Made by a program: the position numbers and the translations under genes. A stretch of 61,519 nucleotides of DNA from Prevotella sp. GTDB lineage: Bacteria > Bacteroidota > Bacteroidia > Bacteroidales > Bacteroidaceae. Shown one piece after another: positions 34,049 through 42,281 of the stretch (the first letter of the stretch is position 1; the number at the start of each line of letters is the position of its first letter). The stretch spans positions 1 to 61,519 of the forward strand of contig JAIDEM010000115.1 in the NCBI GenBank assembly GCA_029054825.1, read 5' to 3'. The notes under the pieces were generated by a model. That model made no database searches. It had not been told where the DNA came from and saw only the letters and a program-made list of their open reading frames with translations.

Positions 34049-35851
34049 ATGAAACACATAAGGAATTTCTGTATTATAGCCCATATAGATCACGGTAAAA
34101 GCACATTGGCAGACCGTCTGCTGGAGTATACAAAGACCATCGAGGTGACGCAGGGACAGATGTTGGACGACATGGAACTGGAGCAGGAGCGTGGCATAAC
34201 GATAAAGAGCCATGCCATACAGATGGATTATGGATACGATAACGGCCATCCTGACTTTGAAAAGGGAAACTATGTGCTCAATCTCATAGACACCCCTGGA
34301 CATGTCGATTTCTCGTATGAGGTGAGCCGCTCCATAGCAGCCTGCGAGGGCGCGCTGCTCGTTGTCGATGCTACGCAAGGCGTTCAGGCACAGACTATAT
34401 CCAATCTGTATATGGCTATCGAGCAGGATCTGGAGATAATACCTGTTATCAACAAGATAGATATGCCGTCGGCAATGCCCGATGAGGTGGAGGACGAAAT
34501 CATAGAACTGATAGGATGCAGGAGAGAAGACATACTCCGCGCTTCCGGAAAGACAGGCGAGGGCGTAAAGGAGGTGCTCGATGCTGTCGTGGAGCGTGTC
34601 CCGTCACCGGAAGGTGATAAGGACGCGCCGTTGCAAGCCTTGATTTTCGACTCGGTATTCAACTCCTTCCGCGGTATCATTGCCTATTTCAAGATAGAGA
34701 ACGGTACGATAAAGAAGGGCGACAAAGTAAAATTCTTCAACACCGGCATGGAGTATGTAGCTGATGAAGTCGGTGTGCTGAAGATGGATATGGTGCCGAG
34801 AAAAGAGCTCTCTACCGGCGAGGTGGGCTATATTATAAGCGGTATAAAGAATGCAAAGGAAGTGCAGGTGGGCGATACCATCACGCATATCGACAATCCT
34901 TGTAAGGCAGCCATAGCTGGTTTCCAGGAAGTGAAGTCCATGGTCTTTGCAGGTGTGTATCCGATAGACCCCTCCGACTATGAGAATCTGCGTGCCTCGC
35001 TGGAGAAACTGCAGCTTAACGATGCCTCTCTGACATTCATGCCGGAGTCTTCCGTGGCGCTCGGTTTCGGATTCCGTTGCGGATTCCTTGGCCTTCTGCA
35101 CATGGAAATCGTGCAGGAACGTCTGGACCGCGAGTTCAACATGGATGTCATCACGACCGTACCGAACGTATCATATATGGTGTATGACAAGCACGGAGAG
35201 CAGAAGGAAGTGCATAATCCTTCCGGACTCCCGGACCCGATGGCCATAGACCACATCGAAGAGCCTTACATCTATGCTACAATCATTACGGATACTGCAT
35301 ATATCGGTCCTATAATGACGCTCTGCCTCGACAAACGTGGCGAGCTCATCAAGCAGGAATATATTTCAGGCAACCGTGTAGAGATACATTTCCATCTTCC
35401 GCTGGGCGAGATTGTCATCGACTTCTATGACAAGCTGAAGTCCATATCGAAGGGGTATGCCTCGTTCGATTACCATATTGAGGGTTTCAGACCTTCAAAG
35501 CTCGCAAAGCTGGATATACTGCTTAACGGCGAGAGCGTCGATGCCCTCTCGGCGTTGACACACGTGGACAATGCCGTAGGACTGGGAAGGCGCATGTGTG
35601 AGAAACTGAAGGAACTCATTCCGCGACAGCAGTTTGACATAGCCATCCAGGCAGCCATAGGCGCGAAGATTGTGGCACGCGAGACGATAAAGTGTGTCAG
35701 GAAAGACGTTACCGCAAAATGTTATGGCGGTGATGTCTCCAGAAAGCGCAAGCTCCTTGAGAAGCAGAAGAAAGGAAAGAAGCGTATGAAGCAGATAGGC
35801 AATGTGGAGGTGCCGCAGAAGGCTTTCCTCGCAGTATTGAAACTTGACTGA
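34049..35851 (+). CDS. lepA: elongation factor 4 (LepA)
   Basis: LepA is a ribosomal GTPase thought to act in ribosome back-translocation or assembly under stress. G-domain motifs are complete: [18 protein letters not shown] (G1), GITIKSHAI (G2), DTPGHVDF (G3) and NKIDMPSA (G4). The EF4-specific C-terminal region is present ([20 protein letters not shown], then [20 protein letters not shown]). The 600-residue length matches the family. It is monocistronic as far as can be seen. Confidence 0.97.
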   Translation: MKHIRNFCIIAHIDHGKSTLADRLLEYTKTIEVTQGQMLDDMELEQERGITIKSHAIQMDYGYDNGHPDFEKGNYVLNLIDTPGHVDFSYEVSRSIAACEGALLVVDATQGVQAQTISNLYMAIEQDLEIIPVINKIDMPSAMPDEVEDEIIELIGCRREDILRASGKTGEGVKEVLDAVVERVPSPEGDKDAPLQALIFDSVFNSFRGIIAYFKIENGTIKKGDKVKFFNTGMEYVADEVGVLKMDMVPRKELSTGEVGYIISGIKNAKEVQVGDTITHIDNPCKAAIAGFQEVKSMVFAGVYPIDPSDYENLRASLEKLQLNDASLTFMPESSVALGFGFRCGFLGLLHMEIVQERLDREFNMDVITTVPNVSYMVYDKHGEQKEVHNPSGLPDPMAIDHIEEPYIYATIITDTAYIGPIMTLCLDKRGELIKQEYISGNRVEIHFHLPLGEIVIDFYDKLKSISKGYASFDYHIEGFRPSKLAKLDILLNGESVDALSALTHVDNAVGLGRRMCEKLKELIPRQQFDIAIQAAIGAKIVARETIKCVRKDVTAKCYGGDVSRKRKLLEKQKKGKKRMKQIGNVEVPQKAFLAVLKLD

Positions 35852-36012
35852 GGCACTCTTCAAAGTACATGATGAAGCACCTTTATTGGCGTTTCGGACA
35901 GCACGATGGATTCATAGTAAGAACATAACAGAACCGCAGAAAACTGTATAATATCTGATAAAAATCACTTGAAGACTAATAACAACATTAATAACTAACA
36001 GGATTAACCACT

Positions 36013-36603
36013 ATGAAGCAACAAATCATCGCTACCAGAGACGTAGCACGCGAGTTAGCGCGAAAGTACAGTACAATGACTCACGACGAACTGGACGAGC
36101 TTGAGAATATCCTTGTCCCGATGAATTTCCCTAAGGGAAAGAAGATTCTCTCCTCGGGTGAGGTATGTAAGTACATTTATTATATACACCAGGGACTCGT
36201 GCGTCAGTTCTATATGAAGAACGGTAAGGAGGTGACTGAATGCTTCGGCGTTGACGGAACGATATGCATGAGCATACAGAGCCTCTTCGAGGAGATTCCT
36301 ACACAGCAGGAACTCACTGCTCTTGAGAATACATATATCTTCGCCTTGCCAAAGAAGAGTCTTGAGCAAGTAGCTCTTCACAACAACAATATCCAGATTC
36401 TGTACAGGAAAATCCTGGAGGAGTCCCTTATCCAGTCACAGATACATGCAGACCTTGTGAGATTTGAGACCGCGCACGGCAGATATGTGCGCTTCTGCAA
36501 GCTGATGCCACAGGTAGCTCTGCGTGCGCCGCTGGTGTTCATAGCGTCATACCTGCAGATGACGCCTGAGACATTGTCGCGTGTCCGCGCACAACCTATG
36601 TGA
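36013..36603 (+). CDS. Crp/Fnr-family transcriptional regulator
   Basis: A 196-residue regulator with a cyclic-nucleotide-binding-type domain (FPKGKKILSSGEVCKYIYYI, HQGLVRQFYM) and a C-terminal HTH region (ASYLQMTPETLSRVRAQ). The short form is common in Bacteroidetes. No ligand-binding phosphate cassette or iron-sulfur cysteines are obvious, so its signal is unknown. A strong terminator follows at 36650. It has no clear link to lepA, and the start is 161 bases after the lepA stop. Confidence 0.88.
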   Translation: MKQQIIATRDVARELARKYSTMTHDELDELENILVPMNFPKGKKILSSGEVCKYIYYIHQGLVRQFYMKNGKEVTECFGVDGTICMSIQSLFEEIPTQQELTALENTYIFALPKKSLEQVALHNNNIQILYRKILEESLIQSQIHADLVRFETAHGRYVRFCKLMPQVALRAPLVFIASYLQMTPETLSRVRAQPM

Positions 36604-36649
36604 ACAACAGACAGACGGATAATAGACGATAGTACATGTTGCTTCATGT

Positions 36650-36692
36650 AAGTTCCGGGGTGATACTCTAATAAAGTATCGCTCCGGAACTT
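36650..36692 (+). terminator. terminator after the Crp-type gene
   Basis: AAGTTCCGGGGTGATACT pairs with AGTATCGCTCCGGAACTT over 18 positions (two G-U pairs), loop CTAATAA, followed by an A/T-rich tail. It is a strong intrinsic-type hairpin. Confidence 0.8.
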
Positions 36693-36883
36693 GCCATTAT
36701 ATTATTATGTATATTCCTTAATTGTTTCTTCTAATCGTGTATCGTTATGCCTGAATGATGTTTAGGATATAGTATACGGCGCTGTGTCATGAGTTGTTTT
36801 TATAAAAAAATGGCATATTGTCTTGCAGAAAGGTTTACATTTCCATGCTGTTCTTTTTCTATTATTAAAACAAGAGGAATCTT

Positions 36884-37369
36884 ATGCTTAGCAAAAACGA
36901 TATAGAAAACCTGTTCAGAGAGCATTACTGTGCCATGTACCGATTGGCATTTGCCATGCTGGCTGATGATGAGGATGCCCGGGATGCCGTGAGCGATGTG
37001 TTCGCCAGACTGCTCGACGGATACGACACAGAAAGCATCAATCTCAATTATCTTCTTATCTGTGTAAAAGGACAGTGTCTTAACCGTATCAGCAGGATGA
37101 AAGTAAAGGAGAAGGCAAGCCGTATGCTGTTGCCTGATACGGAGAGCGTGCTGTCGGATATATGTGAAGAAGACGAGGTAGCTGATAAAGTATGGGAATT
37201 TGTCGAAACGGAACTGACAGAAAAGTCACGTGGTATCTTGCGTAAACGCTATATGGAGAATATGTCGTGCAGTGACATCGCTAATGAAATGGGGATAAGC
37301 AGGCAAGCTGTACATAAACATATACTGTCAGCATTGAAGAGGATGAGAGAGCGTTTTCATGAGAAATGA
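36884..37369 (+). CDS. ECF sigma-70 factor
   Basis: A 161-residue extracytoplasmic-function sigma factor. Region 2 is at about residues 8-70 (FREHYCAMYRLAFAMLADDE, DAVSDVFARLLDGY) and region 4 carries the helix-turn-helix MSCSDIANEMGISRQAVHKH. It is the first gene of a three-gene module with a membrane anti-sigma and a TonB-linked outer-membrane receptor, the standard layout for cell-surface signalling in Bacteroidetes. It probably activates the receptor genes when the receptor senses its ligand. Confidence 0.92.
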   Translation: MLSKNDIENLFREHYCAMYRLAFAMLADDEDARDAVSDVFARLLDGYDTESINLNYLLICVKGQCLNRISRMKVKEKASRMLLPDTESVLSDICEEDEVADKVWEFVETELTEKSRGILRKRYMENMSCSDIANEMGISRQAVHKHILSALKRMRERFHEK

Positions 37370-37411
37370 CATTACAGTGATATAGAAGAACCAAATATAA
37401 AAGCAGAGAAA

Positions 37412-38071
37412 ATGGACGGCAATGAGAAACTTATGCGGATGATGGATATGCTGGAGAATCCTGACAGATACACAGACCGCCAATTTGAGGATATGTTTTG
37501 TGACAATGAGTGTCGCGGATATTATGACATGATGGTGGCTTTGCATCGTATGTACAGACTCAGACACCAAGGCATGACGACACAGGACATTGATAATGAG
37601 TGGAGGAAGTTTGAATCAAGGCATCTCACTCCCTTGTCTGTAGATATGAGAGGTACAGTGATGCGCAAGGTCGCTGCTGTTGTGTGCATTGTCATAGCTG
37701 TAAGCTGTATATCTTATGCTGCAATACATCTTATTACAGTTAAAGATAAGGATGTGACAAAGCCTGATGAAATTGGGATAACCACCGTGATTGAGCAGCG
37801 CGACACTGCTGTTGCATCCCGTCATGCCGATGCTGGTGATATTCCTTCTTATGGCATAAAGACTTATGACAATGCCGAGCTGGATGTCGTCTTGGCAGAT
37901 ATCGCTTCTTTCTATGGTCTGGAACTGGAATACAGGAGTGACAATGCAAGGCATATACGACTTTTCTTTCAATGGAATCCGCAGGAAGTGGCGGAACAAG
38001 CCATTGGTTCGTTGAATCGTTTTGAGCGTGTTAATATCAGATTGGAAGGAAAAAAACTAATAGTGGAGTAG
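37412..38071 (+). CDS. short FecR-like anti-sigma factor with DUF4974 domain
   Basis: The 219-residue protein has a cytoplasmic N-terminal part (residues 1-83), one membrane segment (about 86-108, VAAVVCIVIAVSCISYAAI), and a periplasmic C-terminus matching DUF4974/STN-like (about 150-219, YDNAELDVVLADIASFYGLE). Ordinary FecR-type anti-sigmas are about 300 residues or more, with a FecR beta domain in between. That domain is missing here, and the linker is only about 40 residues. It lies 42 bases after the sigma gene and 9 bases before the receptor gene. Confidence 0.85.
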   Translation: MDGNEKLMRMMDMLENPDRYTDRQFEDMFCDNECRGYYDMMVALHRMYRLRHQGMTTQDIDNEWRKFESRHLTPLSVDMRGTVMRKVAAVVCIVIAVSCISYAAIHLITVKDKDVTKPDEIGITTVIEQRDTAVASRHADAGDIPSYGIKTYDNAELDVVLADIASFYGLELEYRSDNARHIRLFFQWNPQEVAEQAIGSLNRFERVNIRLEGKKLIVE

Positions 38072-38080
38072 AAAAGAATC

Positions 38081-40648
38081 ATGATAGCAAGAAAGTCATT
38101 ACTTATGTATGTGTTTATCTTCTGGTGCAATATGATAATGGCGCAGAACATAAGCCGTACATTCAAGGATATGCCACTGCCAGATGTCTTGAAGGCTATA
38201 AACAATGCTTCTGAGCGTTATAGGATATTTTTCATATATGACGAATTGGAAGATTTTACTGTTACGGTAGATATAAAGAACAAAAGCATTCCTGACGCTG
38301 TGCGTGAGGTGATAGGGTTCTATCCGATGGCGGTGACGTACAGTGACAGCATCATCAGTGTGGAATGTGTCAGGAAAGAGCAGACAAAACTCATAGGACG
38401 TGTCGTTGATAATCATGGAGAACCGGTTGCCTTTGCCAATATTGCTCTGCTTGCTCCTGAAGACAGCAGCTGTATAGTGGGAGGTGTGTCGAATGCCAAC
38501 GGCGATTTTGTGATACCGTGTGAGAAACGTCGTGTATTGGCAAAAGTGTCTTATGTCGGATACAAGACAAAATACATATCTTGCAATGTAGGAGAAATAG
38601 GTACGATACGCCTTGTCCCTGAAGCCATAATGCTGAATGGAGTAACAGTAAAGGGTAATATGCCGAAGACATGGCTGAAGCATGATGCCATGGTGACAAG
38701 TGTTGCCGGTACAGTGTTGGCAAAGGCCGGTACTGTGGAAGATTTACTTGGCACTATCCCTATGGTAGACACAAGTAATGGACGTGTGGAGGTGTTCGGC
38801 CGTGGTGAGGCGGAAATATATGTGAATGGGCGGAAAGTCCAGGATAATGCGGAACTGCAGCAGATGGTATCCGAGAATGTGCAGAATGTCGAGGTTGTCA
38901 ATAATCCGGGAGTGAGATACAGTGCATCTACAAAGGCTGTGATACGTATAAAGACACGGCGTCCGCAGGGGGAGGGCTTCGGATTTACCGAGACGGCAGA
39001 ACTGGGATATGATCGTGGATGGAATAATCTCAAGGAACAGATAGACATGAATTACCGCCATGGCGGACTGGACATATCTGGACGTGTCACAGGAAAGACG
39101 GCAACGGATAAAGTCAATTTTGCCAATGTGATTGATACTTATCTTGCCAATCATTGGCATCAGGAGGCTCAGTCGAAGGTGAATGATAATATCAAGAATC
39201 TGCAGACTATGATTCAGGCAAACTATATTGTCAATGACAGTAATTCTTTAGGTGCACGTTATGGCTTTACACGGACTCCGCATCATGAACGATACGGAAT
39301 ATTCAGTTCCGTACTCTATCAGGACGGAGAGGATATTGAACGCAATGAAAGTGAAATAGTCAATAGTGAACAGAGAAGTAATCATAGTTTGAATGTCTAC
39401 TATAACGGTAAAGTCGGGAAATGGGAATTGGATTTCAATGCTGACGGACTGTGGAATAAGATGACGGGGCATACGGCTTCTGATGAGAACACATGGTCGG
39501 GAGTGGCGAATGACATGCGGGATGTGCGTACGGAAAACATAAACAGGAATACGCTTCTTGCCACGAAACTTGTTGCCGGTCATCCATTTGCAGGTGGTGT
39601 TATGTATATCGGAGGGGAAGCATCGGTAAATACATGCAATAATGGACATATGGATGAGAGTGGCTTTACGAAGAATGATGAGAGCAAGATACGGGAAAGT
39701 ATTTTATCGGGATTCGCAGAATACCGTCGCCGTATAGGTGTTGTCGATGCTGTTGCTGGATTGCGTTATGAGCATGTAAAGTCTGACTACTATCTGTATG
39801 GTGTGTTCCAGGGAGAACAGAGCCGCCGGTATTCGGATTTATTTCCGAGTCTGAGCCTTTCCGCAAGAATGGGAAAAGTATATATGCAGCTAAGTTACTC
39901 CAATGATATCCGTCGCCCTGCATATAGCGATCTGTCAAGTGCCGTGACGTATATAAACCGTTATACATACGAGGGCGGCAATCCTTATCTCAAGTCTACA
40001 TATACGCGTAATGTCGTTCTTAATATGTCTTATTCTTTCTGGCTTATGTCTGCTGGATATAAACATGTAAAAGATGATAGAATGGCAATACTCAGACCGT
40101 ATGAAAATAATCCGGAGATTGCTTATAGTTGTCCGGAGAATATAGGAGCATATGGACAGTTTTTCTTGGCATTGAATGCTTCGCCGTCAATTCATAATGT
40201 GTGGCATCCAAAGGTTACTGCCATGTTACAGTTTCAGGATTTCATTGCTGAAACACCATGGGGAAATGTCCGTTTTGACAGACCGCAGTTGATTGTGAAA
40301 TGGAACAATACGGTAATGTTGCCATGGAAATTACGGCTCGATGTAAAGTTTAATTTCATCACTTGCGGTGACAATACCGTCGAACGGGTACGTAGGTATT
40401 TCCTTGATACGTCAGTATCTATCCGGCGCGATTTCCTTAAGGACAAGCTGAGTCTGCAGATTAAGGCTATAGACCCGTTCCGGACAATCAGGAGCGAGGG
40501 GGAAATCTATAGTGCCAGCCATGTTTTCAGATATATAAATAATGACGCTCACTGCAGGATTTCCCTGCGTGCAGTATATAAGTTCAATGCGGCGCGTGAC
40601 AAGTATAAGGGTAAAGGTGCCGGCAATGCAGAGAAAAACCGACTTTAG
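38081..40648 (+). CDS. TonB-linked outer-membrane receptor with STN domain
   Basis: The 855-residue protein has a signal peptide ending MAQ (about residue 22), an STN signalling domain (about 25-85, FKDMPLPDVLKAINNASERY), a carboxypeptidase-regulatory-like beta domain (about 105-190, GRVVDNHGEPVAFANIALLA), a plug-like region (AKAGTVEDLLGTIPMVDTSN), and a long beta barrel. The STN domain is expected to contact the anti-sigma encoded just upstream. No SusD-type gene follows, so this is not a standard glycan-utilisation pair. The ligand is unknown. Confidence 0.88.
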   Translation: MIARKSLLMYVFIFWCNMIMAQNISRTFKDMPLPDVLKAINNASERYRIFFIYDELEDFTVTVDIKNKSIPDAVREVIGFYPMAVTYSDSIISVECVRKEQTKLIGRVVDNHGEPVAFANIALLAPEDSSCIVGGVSNANGDFVIPCEKRRVLAKVSYVGYKTKYISCNVGEIGTIRLVPEAIMLNGVTVKGNMPKTWLKHDAMVTSVAGTVLAKAGTVEDLLGTIPMVDTSNGRVEVFGRGEAEIYVNGRKVQDNAELQQMVSENVQNVEVVNNPGVRYSASTKAVIRIKTRRPQGEGFGFTETAELGYDRGWNNLKEQIDMNYRHGGLDISGRVTGKTATDKVNFANVIDTYLANHWHQEAQSKVNDNIKNLQTMIQANYIVNDSNSLGARYGFTRTPHHERYGIFSSVLYQDGEDIERNESEIVNSEQRSNHSLNVYYNGKVGKWELDFNADGLWNKMTGHTASDENTWSGVANDMRDVRTENINRNTLLATKLVAGHPFAGGVMYIGGEASVNTCNNGHMDESGFTKNDESKIRESILSGFAEYRRRIGVVDAVAGLRYEHVKSDYYLYGVFQGEQSRRYSDLFPSLSLSARMGKVYMQLSYSNDIRRPAYSDLSSAVTYINRYTYEGGNPYLKSTYTRNVVLNMSYSFWLMSAGYKHVKDDRMAILRPYENNPEIAYSCPENIGAYGQFFLALNASPSIHNVWHPKVTAMLQFQDFIAETPWGNVRFDRPQLIVKWNNTVMLPWKLRLDVKFNFITCGDNTVERVRRYFLDTSVSIRRDFLKDKLSLQIKAIDPFRTIRSEGEIYSASHVFRYINNDAHCRISLRAVYKFNAARDKYKGKGAGNAEKNRL

Positions 40649-40719
40649 TAGTGATGGGTAATGATATGAAATCATTTACTTACATTGATGTTCTACATTG
40701 CATATAGCGGAAAAGTGGA

Positions 40720-40751
40720 AGGGACTGTACCAGCTTTTGGTACGGTCTCTT
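40720..40751 (+). terminator. terminator after the receptor gene
   Basis: AGGGACTGTACC pairs with GGTACGGTCTCT (two G-U pairs), loop AGCTTTT, followed by TTTTCG. It ends the sigma/anti-sigma/receptor transcript. Confidence 0.75.
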
Positions 40752-40772
40752 TTCGTGAAATCATATAAGGAG

Positions 40773-40807
40773 AGGGTGCGCCGTAACCCTTGATTACGAC
40801 ACACCCT
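40773..40807 (-). terminator. terminator of hsp20
   Basis: On the minus strand AGGGTGTGTCGTAA pairs with TTACGGCGCACCCT, a 14-bp stem with G-U pairs, just past the Hsp20 stop. Confidence 0.65.
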
Positions 40808-40819
40808 TACCTTCTTGAA

Positions 40820-41257
40820 TTACTTTACCTCAATGCATCGGCAGTTTTTCATCATTTCCTCTTCCTTCATCTTAGGGAGTGATACGGTGAGCATGCCGTT
40901 GTCCACTTTTGCTGCAATGTTTGCTTTATCTACATTGTCAGGTAAAGCGAAGGTACGTTTATAGCTGGAGTAGGAGAACTCACGGCGCAGATAGCGCTTG
41001 CCGTCCTTTTCCTTTTCTTCGCTCTCCGATTTCTTCTCCATGCTGATAACCATTTCGTTTCCTTCGTTTATAAGCACGTTGAAGTCATCTTTTGTCATTC
41101 CTGGTGCTGCAACTTCAATCTTGTACTCCTGCTCGTCCTCAATGATGTTGACAGACGGTGTTGTAATGTTTACTCTTGGTGTCCACTCATTGCCGAAGAT
41201 GTCATTGAATACGCTCGGCAACCAATTCTGCTCTGTAAATCTTCTTACTGGCAACAT
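40820..41257 (-). CDS. Hsp20/alpha-crystallin small heat-shock protein
   Basis: The 145-residue protein (from ATG 41257, MLPVRRFTEQNWLPSVFNDI) has an alpha-crystallin domain from about residue 35 to 135: NIIEDEQEYKIEVAAPGMTK, RREFSYSSYKRTFALPDNVD, and the closing GMLTVSLPK motif. Small heat-shock proteins hold unfolding proteins in ATP-independent oligomers. The longer frame to 41329 adds 24 residues that do not fit the family. Both flanking genes are independent of it. Confidence 0.92.
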   Translation of the reverse strand: MLPVRRFTEQNWLPSVFNDIFGNEWTPRVNITTPSVNIIEDEQEYKIEVAAPGMTKDDFNVLINEGNEMVISMEKKSESEEKEKDGKRYLRREFSYSSYKRTFALPDNVDKANIAAKVDNGMLTVSLPKMKEEEMMKNCRCIEVK

Positions 41258-41729
41258 AGTAATTTCCTTTCCTTTTAATTTGTTATACAATATGTTTTTG
41301 TCTGAATGTATCTGCATTTCTGCCTGCATTCACTGTTATATGTACAACAAGTGTACCTTCATGCCTGTGAAATCTGCTTGCATGACAGGCTTTTATATCT
41401 TCGTAAGTTTTTTTCAGTAAAGACAATCGCTCTTTAAACTTATGAAAGTATTTTTATATAATGTGTTGACAGAATGTCAGAAACGACATGACATCGTGAC
41501 ATATATGTAACATGTCTGTGATGAATCATGCCGTTTCTTGTACTGTTTCAATGGCGTTATGCCAGTGGGCAGTAGCAGGACGCTTTATCAGAAGATTTAT
41601 TTTTATATAGCAACTGTCTTTAATGGGAAAAGCAGACGTGCTATAAGCAAATAGGTTGTCGCCTGTATCCATAATCCCATCGTTACTTATATAATCAGTA
41701 ATGGTGATGGCAGAAAATGATGTTGCTGT
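41258..41729. other. 472-base region upstream of hsp20
   Basis: No gene is supported. There is a 6-bp hairpin (GCCTGT/ACAGGC) near 41374, and a stretch at about 41468-41520 where TGACA and TGTCA half-sites recur. I did not find a CIRCE-type heat-shock operator. The remaining sequence is unremarkable. Confidence 0.5.
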
Positions 41730-42167
41730 TCAGAACTGCCACCATTTCTTCTTGGGCTTGTATATAGGGGCTTGCTGTAGAGAACTGCTCTGCACTGTCT
41801 CGAAGATGATATCATTATAGGTCTTGTTTTCCTTAATCATCCGGTATATGGTTCCCCAGTCAGGGAGGCCTCCGATGTTTCGGTCGTCAATAAACATGTC
41901 TACCTTCAGCTTACGTGAGTATATATCGTTTTTCTCGCGTTCCTCTTCAGGATAATCTCTGTTTACAGCCCAGAACTCAAGGCCTCGCTCCTTACACCAC
42001 TGTACAGCATCTTCAAGGTACTTCCCTTCACGCACTGTCCATAGAATCAGTTGGTGTTTATCAGCAATAAGCATTTTCAATGTCTCTATGGCAAATGGCT
42101 GTTCTTCACCTATTTCCGGATATTTGTCTGTTACAATGGTTCCGTCGAAATCAATAGCTATTATCAT
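41730..42167 (-). CDS. small HAD-like hydrolase (BT0820-type)
   Basis: A 145-residue HAD-superfamily protein. Motif I is IAIDFDGTIV near the N-terminus, motif II is the LWTVRE region, and the distal acidic motif is MFIDDRN. It resembles BT0820-type hydrolases of Bacteroides, which are small caps-free HADs. The expected activity is phosphate-ester hydrolysis; the substrate is unknown. It is on the same strand as the exopolysaccharide genes but separated by a terminator (42225-42260). The lysine/tryptophan-rich tail is not conserved as far as I know. Confidence 0.82.
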   Translation of the reverse strand: MIIAIDFDGTIVTDKYPEIGEEQPFAIETLKMLIADKHQLILWTVREGKYLEDAVQWCKERGLEFWAVNRDYPEEEREKNDIYSRKLKVDMFIDDRNIGGLPDWGTIYRMIKENKTYNDIIFETVQSSSLQQAPIYKPKKKWWQF

Positions 42168-42224
42168 GTATGTTGTCTTTTTTTGAATGATGTTATATCC
42201 CGTTACCTTAATATTAAAAAGAAA

Positions 42225-42260
42225 GGTGTCCTTTTACATTTATTTCTGTATCAGGACACC
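42225..42260 (-). terminator. terminator after the tyrosine autokinase gene
   Basis: GGTGTCC (42225-42231) and GGACACC (42254-42260) pair around a 22-base loop, and the minus strand continues TTTCTTTTTAATATT. It is probably an intrinsic terminator ending the rfbA-kinase transcript. Confidence 0.55.
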
Positions 42261-42281
42261 ATTATTGTTGTTTTCTGTGGA

